A stretch of 64,000 bases of DNA from Roseomonas aeriglobus (lineage in GTDB: Bacteria; Pseudomonadota; Alphaproteobacteria; Sphingomonadales; Sphingomonadaceae): contig JAFHKN010000002.1 in assembly GCA_016937575.1 (NCBI GenBank), positions 2,232,001-2,296,000 on the forward strand, written 5' to 3'. The stretch's first letter is position 1, and each line of letters begins with the position of its first letter. The position numbers were made by a program, and so were the translations under genes. The notes beneath the pieces are model-generated. The model saw only the letters and a list, made by a program, of their open reading frames with translations, had not been told where the DNA came from and ran no database searches. Of the stretch, positions 44,759-53,260 are shown one piece after another.

Positions 44759-45132
44759 GGTGAACTCCCGGGTCATCATGAATGTCTGATGGCGGGAACG
44801 TGGTGCAGGGCGGCGGGGTTCCGTCGGGGTGCATGCGGGACTGGCGCGGCGCTCCTTCACGAGCCAAAGGGTATGCTCCAATGCAGGCCGGGAGCGTTGC
44901 CGGTCCACAGGCCTCGCTGGCCGATCGCACTACTGTCGCCGGACGACAGCGTAGCTCGAGGCCCCGCGTCGATCCGGCCAGCAACCGCAACGAGAAACGG
45001 GCGGCGCGTCCTTCGACGCACCGCCCGTTCGCTATCTCAGACACCGCCACGCCGTCGGACGAAGCCGCTTTGCGGCATCGCCGCCCGCCGTGGCGTCTCC
45101 TGCGATTGCTTCCGCAATCGCAGGGCGCCCGC
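44759..45132. other. 374-bp intergenic region: lipoprotein promoter and petC terminator area
   Basis: No credible gene. It holds a terminator hairpin (44995-45031), the palindrome GCGATTGCTTCCGCAATCGC (45102-45121) beside the petC stop, GCCGCTTTGCGGC (45064-45076), and the motif GCCCGCCGTGGCG at 45083 shared with the region after clpS. The first 150 bp presumably carry the promoter of the leftward lipoprotein gene. Confidence 0.6.
44995..45031 (-). terminator. Terminator hairpin downstream of petABC
   Basis: Stem AAACGGGCGG(C/T)GCG with CGCACCGCCCGTT and a TTCG-containing loop. On the minus strand the stem is followed by TTTCTCGTT, a modest T tract. It is about 100 bp past the petC stop. Confidence 0.6.
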
Positions 45133-45975
45133 TCAGTGCTTCTTGTCGCGCCAGACGCTCTTGTAGGCGCCCCAGGTCAGGAAGCAGAAGATCACCAGGA
45201 ACAGCACCGATGCCCAGCCGGCCGCATGGCGGGTCTGGAGCTTCGGCTCGGCGGTCCAGGTCAGGAACGCCGCGACGTCGGTCGCCATCTGGTTGACCGT
45301 CGGCTGCGTGCCGTCGGTGTACTGGACCTGGCCGTTGCTGGTCAGCGGCGGGGCCATCGCCAGGTTGAGGTTGGCGAAATACGGGTTGTAGTGCAGCCCC
45401 TTCGGGGTCTTCGCGTCCGGGAACTTGCGCAACAGCTCCGCAGGCTGGTTCTGGTAACCGGTCAGCAGCGAATAGACATAGGCCGGGCCGTCATGCCGCG
45501 CCTTGGTCATCAGCGACAGATCCGGCGGCACCGCATTGTTGTTGGCGGCACGCGCGGCGATGTCGTTGGCGAAGGGCGCCGGAAAACGGTCCGATGCCAG
45601 GTTCTTGCGCGTCGCCATCTCCCCCGTTTCCGGGTTCGGGGCGGGCGTTTCGATCGCCCACTGCGATGCGATCGCCTTAACCTCGGCTTCCGAATATCCG
45701 ATCTGCTGCAGATCGCGGAACGCGACCAGCTTCAGCGAATGGCACGCCGAGCAGACTTCCTTGTAGACCTGGAAGCCGCGCTGCAGCTGCTGGTTGTCGA
45801 ACCGGCCGAACACGCCGTTCGAGGCGAGCTTCAGCTCCTTGGGGCCCTTGTGGAACTCGTGTTCCGCGGTGGGCTTTTCCGGCTCCTTGATGGCGCCGAC
45901 GGTCGTCGAGATGAACCCGACGAACGCCATCACCGCAAAGGCGAGACCGACGAGACCGCCGATGATGCGAACCAT
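45133..45975 (-). CDS. petC: Cytochrome c1 of the bc1 complex
   Basis: A 280-residue subunit. The N-terminal hydrophobic helix acts as uncleaved or cleaved export signal. The haem site is Cys75-Cys78-His79 (EVCSACHSLKLVAF), NPYFANLNLAMAPPL contains the axial Met, and a C-terminal anchor (HAAGWASVLFLVIFCFLTWGAYKSVW) holds it in the inner membrane. It carries electrons from the Rieske protein to cytochrome c. Last gene of the petABC operon, 15 bp after petB. Confidence 0.96.
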   Translation of the reverse strand: MVRIIGGLVGLAFAVMAFVGFISTTVGAIKEPEKPTAEHEFHKGPKELKLASNGVFGRFDNQQLQRGFQVYKEVCSACHSLKLVAFRDLQQIGYSEAEVKAIASQWAIETPAPNPETGEMATRKNLASDRFPAPFANDIAARAANNNAVPPDLSLMTKARHDGPAYVYSLLTGYQNQPAELLRKFPDAKTPKGLHYNPYFANLNLAMAPPLTSNGQVQYTDGTQPTVNQMATDVAAFLTWTAEPKLQTRHAAGWASVLFLVIFCFLTWGAYKSVWRDKKH

Positions 45976-45990
45976 GATGTCTCTCGTCCC

Positions 45991-47298
45991 TTATTCGGCC
46001 GGCGCGATCGCGCCGCCGCTCATCGCGGTCTTGGTGGGTGCGGTGCCGCCACGCTTGGCCAGCACCGCCTCGGTGATCGAGTTGGGCAGCGGGCGCGGAC
46101 GCTCCATCGCCGACACGATCGGCAGGATCACCAGGAAGTGGAGGAAGTAATAGGCCGATGCGATCTGGCCCATGATGATGTTGCGCGCGATCGGTTCCGC
46201 ACCGCCGACATAGCCCAGGATCAGCACGTCGACGAGCAGCGCGACCAGGAACCAGCGGTAGACCGGCCGGTAATTGGCCGAGCGCACCGGCGAGGTGTCG
46301 AGCCACGGCAGGAAGAACAGCAGCAGGATCGAGCCGAACATCGCGAGCACGCCCCACAGCTTGGCGGGCATGATGAAGTCGATCGTGAACGACTTCAGGA
46401 TCGCGTAGAACGGCAGGAAGTACCATTCCGGAACGATGTGCGCCGGCGTCGAGAGCGGGTTGGCCTGGATGTAGTTGTCCGGGTGGCCCAGCAGGTTCGG
46501 CGCGAAGAAGATCAGCGTCGCGAAGATCAGCAGGAACACGCCCAGGCCGAAGCCGTCCTTCGCCGTGTAATAGGGGTGGAACGGCACCGTGTCCTGTTCG
46601 TCCTTCACTTCGACGCCGGTCGGGTTCGACGACCCGGGAATGTGCAGCGCCCAGATGTGGAGGATGACGACGCCCGCGATCACGAACGGCAGCAGATAGT
46701 GCAGCGAGAAGAAACGGTTCAGCGCCGCTGCGTCCGGAGCGTAACCGCCCAGCAGCCAGATGCGGATCGTCTCACCCACCAGCGGGATCGCCGAGAAGAA
46801 GCCGGTGATGACCTGCGCGCCCCAGAAGCTCATCTGGCCCCACGGCAGCACATAGCCCATGAAGGCGGTCGCCATCATCAGCAGGAAGATCACGACACCC
46901 AGCAGCCACACCATTTCGCGCGGCGGCTTGTACGAGCCGTAATAGAGGCCACGGCCGATGTGGATGTACACGACCGCCAGGAACATCGATGCGCCGTTGG
47001 CGTGCGCATAGCGCAGGAACCAGCCGGCATTGACGTCGCGCATGATCGATTCGACCGAATTGAACGCGGTGTTCGCGTCGGTCGAGAAGTGCATCGCCAG
47101 CACGATACCGGTGACGATCTGGATCGCCAGTGCGGCACCGGCGAGCACGCCGAAGTTCCAGAAATAGTTGAGGTTGCGCGGCACCGGGTAACCGGCGCCC
47201 ACGGCGTTGTAGACGAAGCGCGGCAACGGCAGCCGGTCGTCCAGCCACTTCATCAGCGGCGCCTTCGGCTCGTAATGCTTGGCCCAGGGAAAGCTCAT
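45991..47298 (-). CDS. petB: Cytochrome b of the bc1 complex
   Basis: A 435-residue integral membrane subunit with eight helices. Haem-binding histidine pairs sit in the second and fourth helices, and [18 protein letters not shown] (Qo region) and [13 protein letters not shown] (PEWY loop preceded by HIVP) are diagnostic of the quinol-oxidising site. Starts 20 bp after petA. It carries the Q cycle between ubiquinol and cytochrome c1; COQ4 in the same window would supply ubiquinone. Confidence 0.97.
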   Translation of the reverse strand: MSFPWAKHYEPKAPLMKWLDDRLPLPRFVYNAVGAGYPVPRNLNYFWNFGVLAGAALAIQIVTGIVLAMHFSTDANTAFNSVESIMRDVNAGWFLRYAHANGASMFLAVVYIHIGRGLYYGSYKPPREMVWLLGVVIFLLMMATAFMGYVLPWGQMSFWGAQVITGFFSAIPLVGETIRIWLLGGYAPDAAALNRFFSLHYLLPFVIAGVVILHIWALHIPGSSNPTGVEVKDEQDTVPFHPYYTAKDGFGLGVFLLIFATLIFFAPNLLGHPDNYIQANPLSTPAHIVPEWYFLPFYAILKSFTIDFIMPAKLWGVLAMFGSILLLFFLPWLDTSPVRSANYRPVYRWFLVALLVDVLILGYVGGAEPIARNIIMGQIASAYYFLHFLVILPIVSAMERPRPLPNSITEAVLAKRGGTAPTKTAMSGGAIAPAE

Positions 47299-47317
47299 TG
47301 TCTGTCTCTCGTCCCTA

Positions 47318-47875
47318 TCAGCCGACCGTCACGACGGTGTCGGAGGTGAATTCATAGTCGGGCACGACCAGGTTGGTCGGCGCCGGACCCTGGCGGATAC
47401 GCCCCGCGGTGTCGTAGGCCGAGCCGTGGCACGGGCAGAAATAGCCGCCGAACGGCCCCTTGTTCTCGCCCTCGCCCGCGCCCAGCGGCACGCAGCCGAG
47501 ATGCGTGCAGACGCCCAGCGTGATCAGCCAGTTGGTCTTGCCCGCCTTGGTGCGCTGCTCCAGCGTCTGCGGATCGCGCAGCGAGGACACCGGAACCGCG
47601 TCGGCCTCCTCGATCTCCTTCGGCGTCAGGTTGCGCACGAACAGCGGCTGCTTGCGGAACGTCGTCTTGATCGCCTGCCCCGGCTGGATCGCCGAGATGT
47701 CGACTTCGGTGCTCGACGCGGCAAGCACGTCGGCCGACGGGTTCATCTGGTTGATCAGCGGCAGCGCGATCACGCCGACGCCGACGCCGGCGAAAGCGAC
47801 CGCGCCGATCTGCAGATAGTCACGGCGGCGGGGATCCTGCGGACCCTCTGCGATCGCCTCGTGGTCAGTTGCCAT
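47318..47875 (-). CDS. petA: Rieske iron-sulfur protein of the bc1 complex
   Basis: A 185-residue subunit. [20 protein letters not shown] is the Tat-type signal anchor. The cluster loop is Cys123-Thr-His125 with Cys128 (CTHLGC) and CPCHGSAYD with Cys147, Cys149 and His150, giving the His2Cys2 cluster and the disulfide. First gene of the leftward operon; it is divergent from trmL with a 186-bp regulatory gap. Confidence 0.97.
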   Translation of the reverse strand: MATDHEAIAEGPQDPRRRDYLQIGAVAFAGVGVGVIALPLINQMNPSADVLAASSTEVDISAIQPGQAIKTTFRKQPLFVRNLTPKEIEEADAVPVSSLRDPQTLEQRTKAGKTNWLITLGVCTHLGCVPLGAGEGENKGPFGGYFCPCHGSAYDTAGRIRQGPAPTNLVVPDYEFTSDTVVTVG

Positions 47876-48061
47876 GCACTAGCCCTTGCACTTCGAATCT
47901 TGCCGGCACCGCGGATGGGCGCCGATACGCGGGAATCATTGTGGCATAGCCGCAATGCACCCCCGGTTGCCCCCGGTGGTTGGCTCGCCTGATAAACAGG
48001 CCCCACCCGCTTTGCCAACAGCAATTTGCGCGAGCGCTTGCACAGCGCTACCCGGCCACCC

Positions 48062-48511
48062 ATGCGCGTTGCCCTGTACCAGCCCGATATCGCCGGAAAC
48101 GTCGGCGCCGTGATGCGGACCTGCGCCTGCCTGGGCGTCGCGCTCGACCTGATCGAGCCGATGGGCTTCCAGTGGGACGACAAGCGCGTGGCGCGCGCGG
48201 CGATGGACTATATCGACCATGTCTCGGTCACGCGTCACGCGGACTGGGACACGTTCCAGGCCCAGGCGGCCGGCCGGCTGGTCCTGCTGACGACGCGCGG
48301 CGCGACCCCGCTCCACGACTTCGCCTTCGAGAATGAGGACGTCCTGCTCTTCGGCCGCGAGAGCGCCGGCGTGCCGGAAGAGGTCCACGCCCGCGCCGAC
48401 GCCCGCGTCGTCATTCCCATGGCCCCACCGCTCCGGTCGCTCAACCTCAGCGTCTCGGCCGCGATCGTGCTGGCGGAGGGGTTGCGGCAGACGGGGGGAT
48501 GGCCGGGGTAA
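48062..48511 (+). CDS. trmL: tRNA (cytidine/uridine-34-2'-O)-methyltransferase TrmL
   Basis: A 149-residue minimal SPOUT methylase. MRVALYQPDIAGNVGAVMRTCACLG, LIEPMGFQWDDKRVARAAMDY, LLFGRESAGVPEEVH and RSLNLSVSAAIVLAEGLRQ form the SAM-binding knot. TrmL methylates the ribose at the wobble position of leucine tRNAs. ATG 48062 gives the family N terminus; the reading from 48026 adds an unsupported extension. Confidence 0.95.
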   Translation: MRVALYQPDIAGNVGAVMRTCACLGVALDLIEPMGFQWDDKRVARAAMDYIDHVSVTRHADWDTFQAQAAGRLVLLTTRGATPLHDFAFENEDVLLFGRESAGVPEEVHARADARVVIPMAPPLRSLNLSVSAAIVLAEGLRQTGGWPG

Positions 48512-48551
48512 ATGTCCGCTATTGGGCGAAAGCCGACGTTTAGTTTTTCGA

Positions 48552-48839
48552 TCACGCGAAGCGTCTCGCGAGGAAGTACGCGGTGAGCATATTGCAGGGC
48601 AAACTTAAAAGCGCGAGCAATCCAAGTCCGACCATTATGAACCCGTGAGGGTCGGGGTTCCAAAGTTCAACGTACACGATCACGGCGATAAGAAACGCGG
48701 GAAAGGCCGCTGCGCTAAGGAGCCACAACGCTATCGCCCTAACTTTCAACGCTCGAAGGCAGAAGAAAGTCCACGTAGTCACAAACGCTGATGCTGTAAG
48801 AGCAATCGCGAGGATCGGGATATCTGACAGGTTTATCAC
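48552..48839 (-). CDS. Hypothetical small membrane protein in AT-richer patch
   Basis: A 95-residue protein with three hydrophobic helices (residues about 9-26, 38-58 and 69-90). The coding sequence is visibly lower in GC and uses A/T third positions far more than neighbours, implying recent acquisition. It abuts the IS element's left inverted repeat 23 bp beyond its start. No family recognised. Confidence 0.6.
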   Translation of the reverse strand: MINLSDIPILAIALTASAFVTTWTFFCLRALKVRAIALWLLSAAAFPAFLIAVIVYVELWNPDPHGFIMVGLGLLALLSLPCNMLTAYFLARRFA

Positions 48840-48940
48840 GCCAAGGACGATACCCGGCTTTAGGGCTCAAACCCAATCAGCAGGTTGAGGCGAAGCGGCT
48901 TTCCTGATTCACTGTGATGGTGGATCACGGGAGGCTGGGC

Positions 48941-49692
48941 GTGGCGCTATTCTGGTTATCGGACGAAGCATGGGCGACGATCGAGTCGCACCTGCCCAAG
49001 AACCAGCCCGGGGCCCGGCGGATGGACGACCGGCGGGTGATCTCCGGCATCCTGCATGTGCTGAAGGTCGGCTGCCGCTGGTGCGATTGCCCGGCATAAT
49101 ACGGGCCGTCGACGACGGTCTACAACCGGTTCAACCGCTGGTCGCACCGGGGCTTCTGGCTCAAGCTGCTCGACGCTCTGGTGGATGCCGGCGCGGTGAC
49201 GAGAAGCACCGCCATCGACAGCACCTATGTGAAGGCACAACGGGCGGCGTTCGGCGCAAAAGGGGGCGTTCGGCGCAGGCGATCGGCCGCTCACGCGGCG
49301 GGTGGACCACCAAGGTCCATGCGCTCACCGACGTCATCGGCCGTCCCTATGCGCTGATGCTGACACCCGGCAACGTCAGCGACGTGAAGGCCGCGCCCGC
49401 CCTCCTCGAGCGCGCCGGGCGCATGCGCTACCTGCTCGGCGACAAAGGCTACGATGCCGATCAGCTCCGCCGCCTGGCCCGCGATGCCGGTGCCATCCCG
49501 GTCATCCCCGGCCGGCGCAATCGCAAGCGCACCGTCCGCTACGACAAGCAACGCTACGCCGGTCGCCACCTCATCGAGAACGCCTTCTGCCGCCTCAAGG
49601 ACTTCCGCCGTGTCGCCACCCGCTACGACAAACTCGCTGCCAACTTCCTCTCTGGTGTGGCCCTCGCTACCGCAGTCGCGTTCTGGCTATGA
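48941..49692 (+). pseudogene. IS5/IS427 transposase, in-frame stop plus -1 frameshift site
   Basis: Frame A (GTG 48941) reads VALFWLSDEAWATIESHLP and GILHVLKVGCRWCDCPA, then a TAA at 49097-49099 where a glutamate codon (GAA) is expected, then continues coherently YGPSTTVYNRFNRW and TAIDSTYVKAQRAA (first catalytic Asp). At A4G5 (49258-49266) the frame moves by -1 to SAQAIGRSRGGWTTKVHALTDVIG, LLGDKGYDAD (second Asp) and the Y-x2-R-x3-E-x6-K motif AGRHLIENAFCRLK. The frameshift is typical of IS427 elements and probably programmed; the nonsense codon is a decay mutation that should inactivate the enzyme. Confidence 0.88.
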
Positions 49693-49717
49693 CGGCGTTG
49701 AAAAGTGAAGGCAGATC

Positions 49718-49957
49718 ATGACCGAAGATGAAGCCACGTCAGGCCCGTATCTGCCGCCTGGAACTCCCGTCCGCTATGGCGGTCTTGAGCAAGGTGGCCC
49801 GGAATACGGGGTCGTTGTCCATTGCTGGCTCGACGACGAAATCAACGCCTACTACTGCTATGTCGCCTTCTTCGGCAACCAGGAGCCAGCGGGAAAGCCT
49901 CCCGAAAAGCCGTACATCCTACGCTATGCCTCGACGTCACTGACGGTTAGCCGCTGA
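49718..49957 (+). CDS. Passenger-like hypothetical protein inside the IS
   Basis: A 79-residue acidic protein, ATG preceded by GAAGG at good spacing, located between the transposase stop and the right inverted repeat. It contains LPPGTPVRYGGLEQGGPEYGVVVHCW, a small SH3-like beta pattern, then aromatic-rich AYYCYVAFFGNQ and KPPEKPYILRYASTSL. No signal peptide or membrane segment. GC is lower than chromosomal genes. I do not recognise the family; immunity-protein-like small folds are one possibility but unproven. Confidence 0.6.
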   Translation: MTEDEATSGPYLPPGTPVRYGGLEQGGPEYGVVVHCWLDDEINAYYCYVAFFGNQEPAGKPPEKPYILRYASTSLTVSR

Positions 49958-50076
49958 TCGGGTGATTGAGTCTGGACCCTAAATCACTAATTCCGGAATG
50001 AGGTTGCAAGCGGACGACGCCCTGAGACAATCCGTCCCATCGACTTGCCCCCTCGCCCTCCGCTAAACGCGCCCCC

Positions 50077-50919
50077 ATGCAGCCGTTAGACGCCGAACAG
50101 ACCCAAGCTCGTCAGTGGTTCGAGCACCTCCGCGACCTGATCTGCGCCGAGTTCGAGGCGATCGAGCGCGAGGCCGGGTCGGACGCCGGGTTCGACTATA
50201 CGCCGTGGGACCGCGCCGATCCGTCGGGGGCGCCCGGCGGTGGCGGCGTGCGGGGCGTCATGAAGGGCCGGGTGTTCGAGAAGGTCGGGGTCAACGTCTC
50301 GACCGTCGGCGGCACGTTCGAGGGCGAGTTCGCCAAGTCGATCCACGGCGCGGCAGAAAATCCGCAGTTCTTTGCGACCGGCATCAGCCTGGTCGCGCAT
50401 ATGGCGAACCCGCATGTGCCCGCGGTGCACATGAACACGCGCTTCCTGGTCACGACCAAACGCTGGTTCGGCGGCGGCGCCGACCTCAACCCGCCGCTGC
50501 CCGAGCCCCACGACACGCAGGACTTCCACGCCGAGCTGAAGGCCGCCTGCGACGCCCACGGCGCCGACTATTACGACCGTTACTCGCAATGGGCGGAAGA
50601 GTATTTCCGCATCCCCCACCGCGGCGTGAACCGCGGGGTCGGCGGCATCTTCTACGATCATCTGGAAGGCGACTTCGCCGCGAACTTAGCGTTTACGCAG
50701 GACGTCGGCCGAGCGTTTCTAAACGCTTACCCACGGATCGTGCGACGGCGGATGAACGATGCCTGGACCCCGGAGGACGAGGCGGCGATGCTTCAGTGGC
50801 GGGGGCGCTATGCCGAATTCAACCTGGTCTACGACCGCGGCACGCTGTTCGGCCTGAAGACCGGCGGCAACATCGACGCGATCCTGATGAGCCTGCCGCC
50901 GCGCGCGACATGGCCCTGA
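50077..50919 (+). CDS. hemF: Oxygen-dependent coproporphyrinogen-III oxidase
   Basis: A 280-residue haem-biosynthesis enzyme that oxidatively decarboxylates coproporphyrinogen III to protoporphyrinogen IX. Diagnostic motifs: GGGGVRGVMKGRVFEKVGVN, SLVAHMANPHVPAVHMNTRF, WFGGGADLNPP, HRGVNRGVGGIFYDHLEGD and YDRGTLFGLKTGGNIDAILMSLPP. Acts as a cytosolic homodimer. Just downstream of the IS element; its promoter lies in 49980-50076. Its end overlaps the next gene by ten bases. Confidence 0.97.
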   Translation: MQPLDAEQTQARQWFEHLRDLICAEFEAIEREAGSDAGFDYTPWDRADPSGAPGGGGVRGVMKGRVFEKVGVNVSTVGGTFEGEFAKSIHGAAENPQFFATGISLVAHMANPHVPAVHMNTRFLVTTKRWFGGGADLNPPLPEPHDTQDFHAELKAACDAHGADYYDRYSQWAEEYFRIPHRGVNRGVGGIFYDHLEGDFAANLAFTQDVGRAFLNAYPRIVRRRMNDAWTPEDEAAMLQWRGRYAEFNLVYDRGTLFGLKTGGNIDAILMSLPPRATWP

Positions 50920-51497
50920 TCCCGGTCGCTAACGCGCAGGTGGCGACGATCGTCACCTCGCTGGACATGCGCGAACGCCCCCGCCCCCGCCCGCTCCCCG
51001 ATTCGCGGCTGCGGCTGGTGCGGTGGAAGGCGCCCGCGCTCGCCACCTATCGCGCGTTGTTCCGCCGCATCGGCGGGCCGTGGCTGTGGTTCTCGCGGCT
51101 GGTGATGGACGATGCGGCGCTGGAGCGAATCGTCCATGACCCGAAGGTCGAGGTCTATGCCGTGCTCGACCCCGCCGGAATCGAGGTCGGGATGCTCGAG
51201 CTCGATTTCCGCGAAGGCGGCACGTGCGAGCTATCCTATGTCGGACTGATCCCCGAACTGGCGGGACAGGGGCACGGCCGCTGGCTGATGGCGCATGCGC
51301 TGCAGCGCGCCTGGGCGCCGGGGGTCGCGCGGGTCTGGGTCCACACCTGCACGCTCGACCATCCGAAGGCGCTGGGATTCTATCGGGCCAGCGGGTTCGC
51401 GCCTTACAAGCGCACGGTCGAGACGTTCGACGACCCGCGCGCGACCGGCATCCTGCCGATAGATGCCGCGCCGCATGTGCCGTATCTGGTAGGATAG
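50910..51497 (+). CDS. GNAT-family N-acetyltransferase
   Basis: A 195-residue acyltransferase. The core EVGMLELDFREGGTCELSYVGLIPELAGQGHGRWLMAHALQRAW contains the acetyl-CoA motif (Q/R)-x-x-G-x-G/A, and WVHTCTLDHPKALGFYRASGFAPYKR the usual GNAT C-terminal strand and helix. Translation overlaps the hemF end, so it is probably coupled. Substrate unknown. The C terminus lies before a small GC hairpin (51514-51531) shared with the convergent gene. Confidence 0.85.
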   Translation: MALIPVANAQVATIVTSLDMRERPRPRPLPDSRLRLVRWKAPALATYRALFRRIGGPWLWFSRLVMDDAALERIVHDPKVEVYAVLDPAGIEVGMLELDFREGGTCELSYVGLIPELAGQGHGRWLMAHALQRAWAPGVARVWVHTCTLDHPKALGFYRASGFAPYKRTVETFDDPRATGILPIDAAPHVPYLVG

Positions 51498-51541
51498 ATT
51501 TACCCTAACCCCCTCCCCTTCAGGGAAGGGGTGAAAGGGAT

Positions 51542-52294
51542 TTACCGTGCCAGCCGCCGATACAGCGCCACCTGGACCAGTGCGAGCACCAGGGCGCCGG
51601 CCGCAGTGACGGCGCAGCCCAGACCGGCGGCGATCGCCACGACCACCGGGTTGCCGCCACCGACCCCCGCGAGCGACAGCGCCACGCTGCCGAGCAAGCC
51701 GGGGATCAGGAACACCGATGCGTAGATCGCCGCCAGAATCCAGCCACGGTCTGCTGTCAGCGTCCAGCTGCGCGCGATCGCGGCGACGGCGCCGACCGGC
51801 GCTTCGGCGACGATCACCGGTCCCATCAGCATCGTGCGACCGTAGATGTAGAAGATCGGTCCGGCGGCGATGACCAGCAGCATCGGCACCGCCAACGCGA
51901 GTGTCATGAACCCCGCCATCGGCACCGAGACGAGGATCGTGGCAAGCAGATAGCGCGGCAACAGCAGGAGGGCCCGCCCGAACGCGCCGCTCAACGCGAC
52001 CGGTTCACGGTTGAGGTAGAGGGCGAACACCGTGAGCGATCCGAACAGCGCGATCAGCGGCGACGCGAGATACCATCCGCCATAGCTCGCCGCCCATGTC
52101 TGGATCGCGTCGCCCCACGCGCGCATCGCGGCTTCGTCGCGCCCGTCGGGCAGGGGCGGCAGCGCCGGCAGCAGCAGTTGCGCAGCGAAGGGCCCGAGGA
52201 AGAACGCCAGCCCGGCAAGCGGCATCAACAGCCCGCCGTCGCGCCGCCACGCCGCCTGCGCATCGCTGAAGGGAGCGGAAAAGAAGCCGATCAC
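51542..52294 (-). CDS. Multi-pass membrane protein (partner of next gene)
   Basis: A 250-residue protein with about six helices beginning at GTG 52294 (MIGFFSAPFSDAQAAWRR), which overlaps the upstream gene stop as GTGA. The segment RALLLLPRYLLATILVSVPMAGF and MLMGPVIVAEAPVGAVAAIARSWTLT resembles the DUF7847/GlpQ-membrane-domain-like proteins (glycerophosphoryl diester phosphodiesterase membrane domain). Function unknown. Confidence 0.68.
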   Translation of the reverse strand: MIGFFSAPFSDAQAAWRRDGGLLMPLAGLAFFLGPFAAQLLLPALPPLPDGRDEAAMRAWGDAIQTWAASYGGWYLASPLIALFGSLTVFALYLNREPVALSGAFGRALLLLPRYLLATILVSVPMAGFMTLALAVPMLLVIAAGPIFYIYGRTMLMGPVIVAEAPVGAVAAIARSWTLTADRGWILAAIYASVFLIPGLLGSVALSLAGVGGGNPVVVAIAAGLGCAVTAAGALVLALVQVALYRRLAR

Positions 52295-53163
52295 GGCAGC
52301 GGGTCGTCCCGCAACGGCCGGACGGCCGTATCGGCGGCGACCGCCGGACGACCGGCCGCGCCGACGATCGCGACATAAAGGCGCGCGCAGAATATGGTCG
52401 CCAGCACCGTGAATACCGCGGACACCGCCGCTGTTGCGATGGCGGTTGCCACGCCGGTCAGCGTAATCGGGCCGGTGCCGCTGTCGAACAGCCGCAGGAC
52501 CGTACCGAATACCGTCTGTACGGCCAGAACCGAGACGAGCGCGACGATCCCGTAGAGCAGAAGGACACCGACGAGCCGCCAGGTCAGCCCGCGCGTCAGG
52601 CGGAAGGCATAGGGGATCGCCCCCGCCCCGCGACGCTCCTCGACGATCACCGCGCTCAATGGCGCCAGCCGCGCGCCCAGGAACAGGATCGCGATGATCG
52701 CGACCAGACCGTAGAGCGTCGCAATCCCGACATAGGTGCCGTTCAGCCGCTCCACCACGACCTGCCCGGTCGCCATCGCATTTGCATCGATTCCGCCCAG
52801 CACCACCAGCACCACGGCCGGCAGCATCAGCAGCGTCGCCGCAAGGCCGATCAGGAAGAAGGCGCCGATCGCCGGCAGCAGCCGCTTGGTGGCGAGGCCG
52901 GCCACGTCGCCGGTCGTGCGGCGCAGGTCGACCGCCGCGGCGATGATCGCCAGCTGCGCCCACAGCGACAGCAACGACGCGAACAGCGAAACCAGGCTCA
53001 GGCCCATCTTCGCGCCCGGCGCGGCCGCCTCACGCAGCCCCTCCAGGCTGGTCGTCACGCAGGACGGCAGGAAAATACCCAGGATCGCAATCGGGAGGAT
53101 CACCGACAGTCGATCGCTCAGCGTCTCGACCGTGCGATCCCACACATATCCCATCTTCACCAT
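52291..53163 (-). CDS. Multi-pass membrane protein, related to its downstream neighbour
   Basis: A 290-residue protein with about six helices and the same overall motif order as the next gene: amphipathic N terminus (WDRTVETLSDRLSVILPIAILG), ending before a PLSAVIVEERRGAGAIPYAFRLTRGLTWR motif that parallels MGPVIVAEAPVGAVAAIARSWTLT. The pair therefore looks like a divergent duplication and could form a heteromer. No catalytic residues recognisable. Confidence 0.68.
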   Translation of the reverse strand: MVKMGYVWDRTVETLSDRLSVILPIAILGIFLPSCVTTSLEGLREAAAPGAKMGLSLVSLFASLLSLWAQLAIIAAAVDLRRTTGDVAGLATKRLLPAIGAFFLIGLAATLLMLPAVVLVVLGGIDANAMATGQVVVERLNGTYVGIATLYGLVAIIAILFLGARLAPLSAVIVEERRGAGAIPYAFRLTRGLTWRLVGVLLLYGIVALVSVLAVQTVFGTVLRLFDSGTGPITLTGVATAIATAAVSAVFTVLATIFCARLYVAIVGAAGRPAVAADTAVRPLRDDPLP

Positions 53164-53260
53164 CGCGCATGTCCCCTTCGTCGCACCGGACCGACGCGGC
53201 GCTTAGCGTATAGCGCGGGCGCTTGCCAATCGCACCGCACGCTCGCATCTGAGCGCGATC

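Larger units (their letters stand above)
48863..49979. mobile_element. IS5-family, IS427-type insertion sequence with apparent passenger gene
   Basis: Inverted repeats are GGGCTCAAACCCAATCA (from 48863) and the complement of the right end GGGTCCAGACTCAATCA (ending 49979), matching at roughly three quarters of positions over 25 bp. Each is flanked by TA, consistent with a 2-bp target duplication of this group. The element holds a broken transposase (48941-49692) and a 79-codon gene between it and the right repeat. At about 1.1 kb it is longer than the usual 0.8-0.9 kb for the group. Confidence 0.75.

Noticed and set aside
44782..47349. 855-codon open frame opposite petB/petC
   Set aside because: Antisense to two unmistakable bc1 genes; composition (Arg, Gln, Asp, His, Val) is typical of shadow frames.
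49695..49720. IS right end immediately after the transposase stop
   Set aside because: No match to the left inverted repeat there; the good match lies at 49955-49979.
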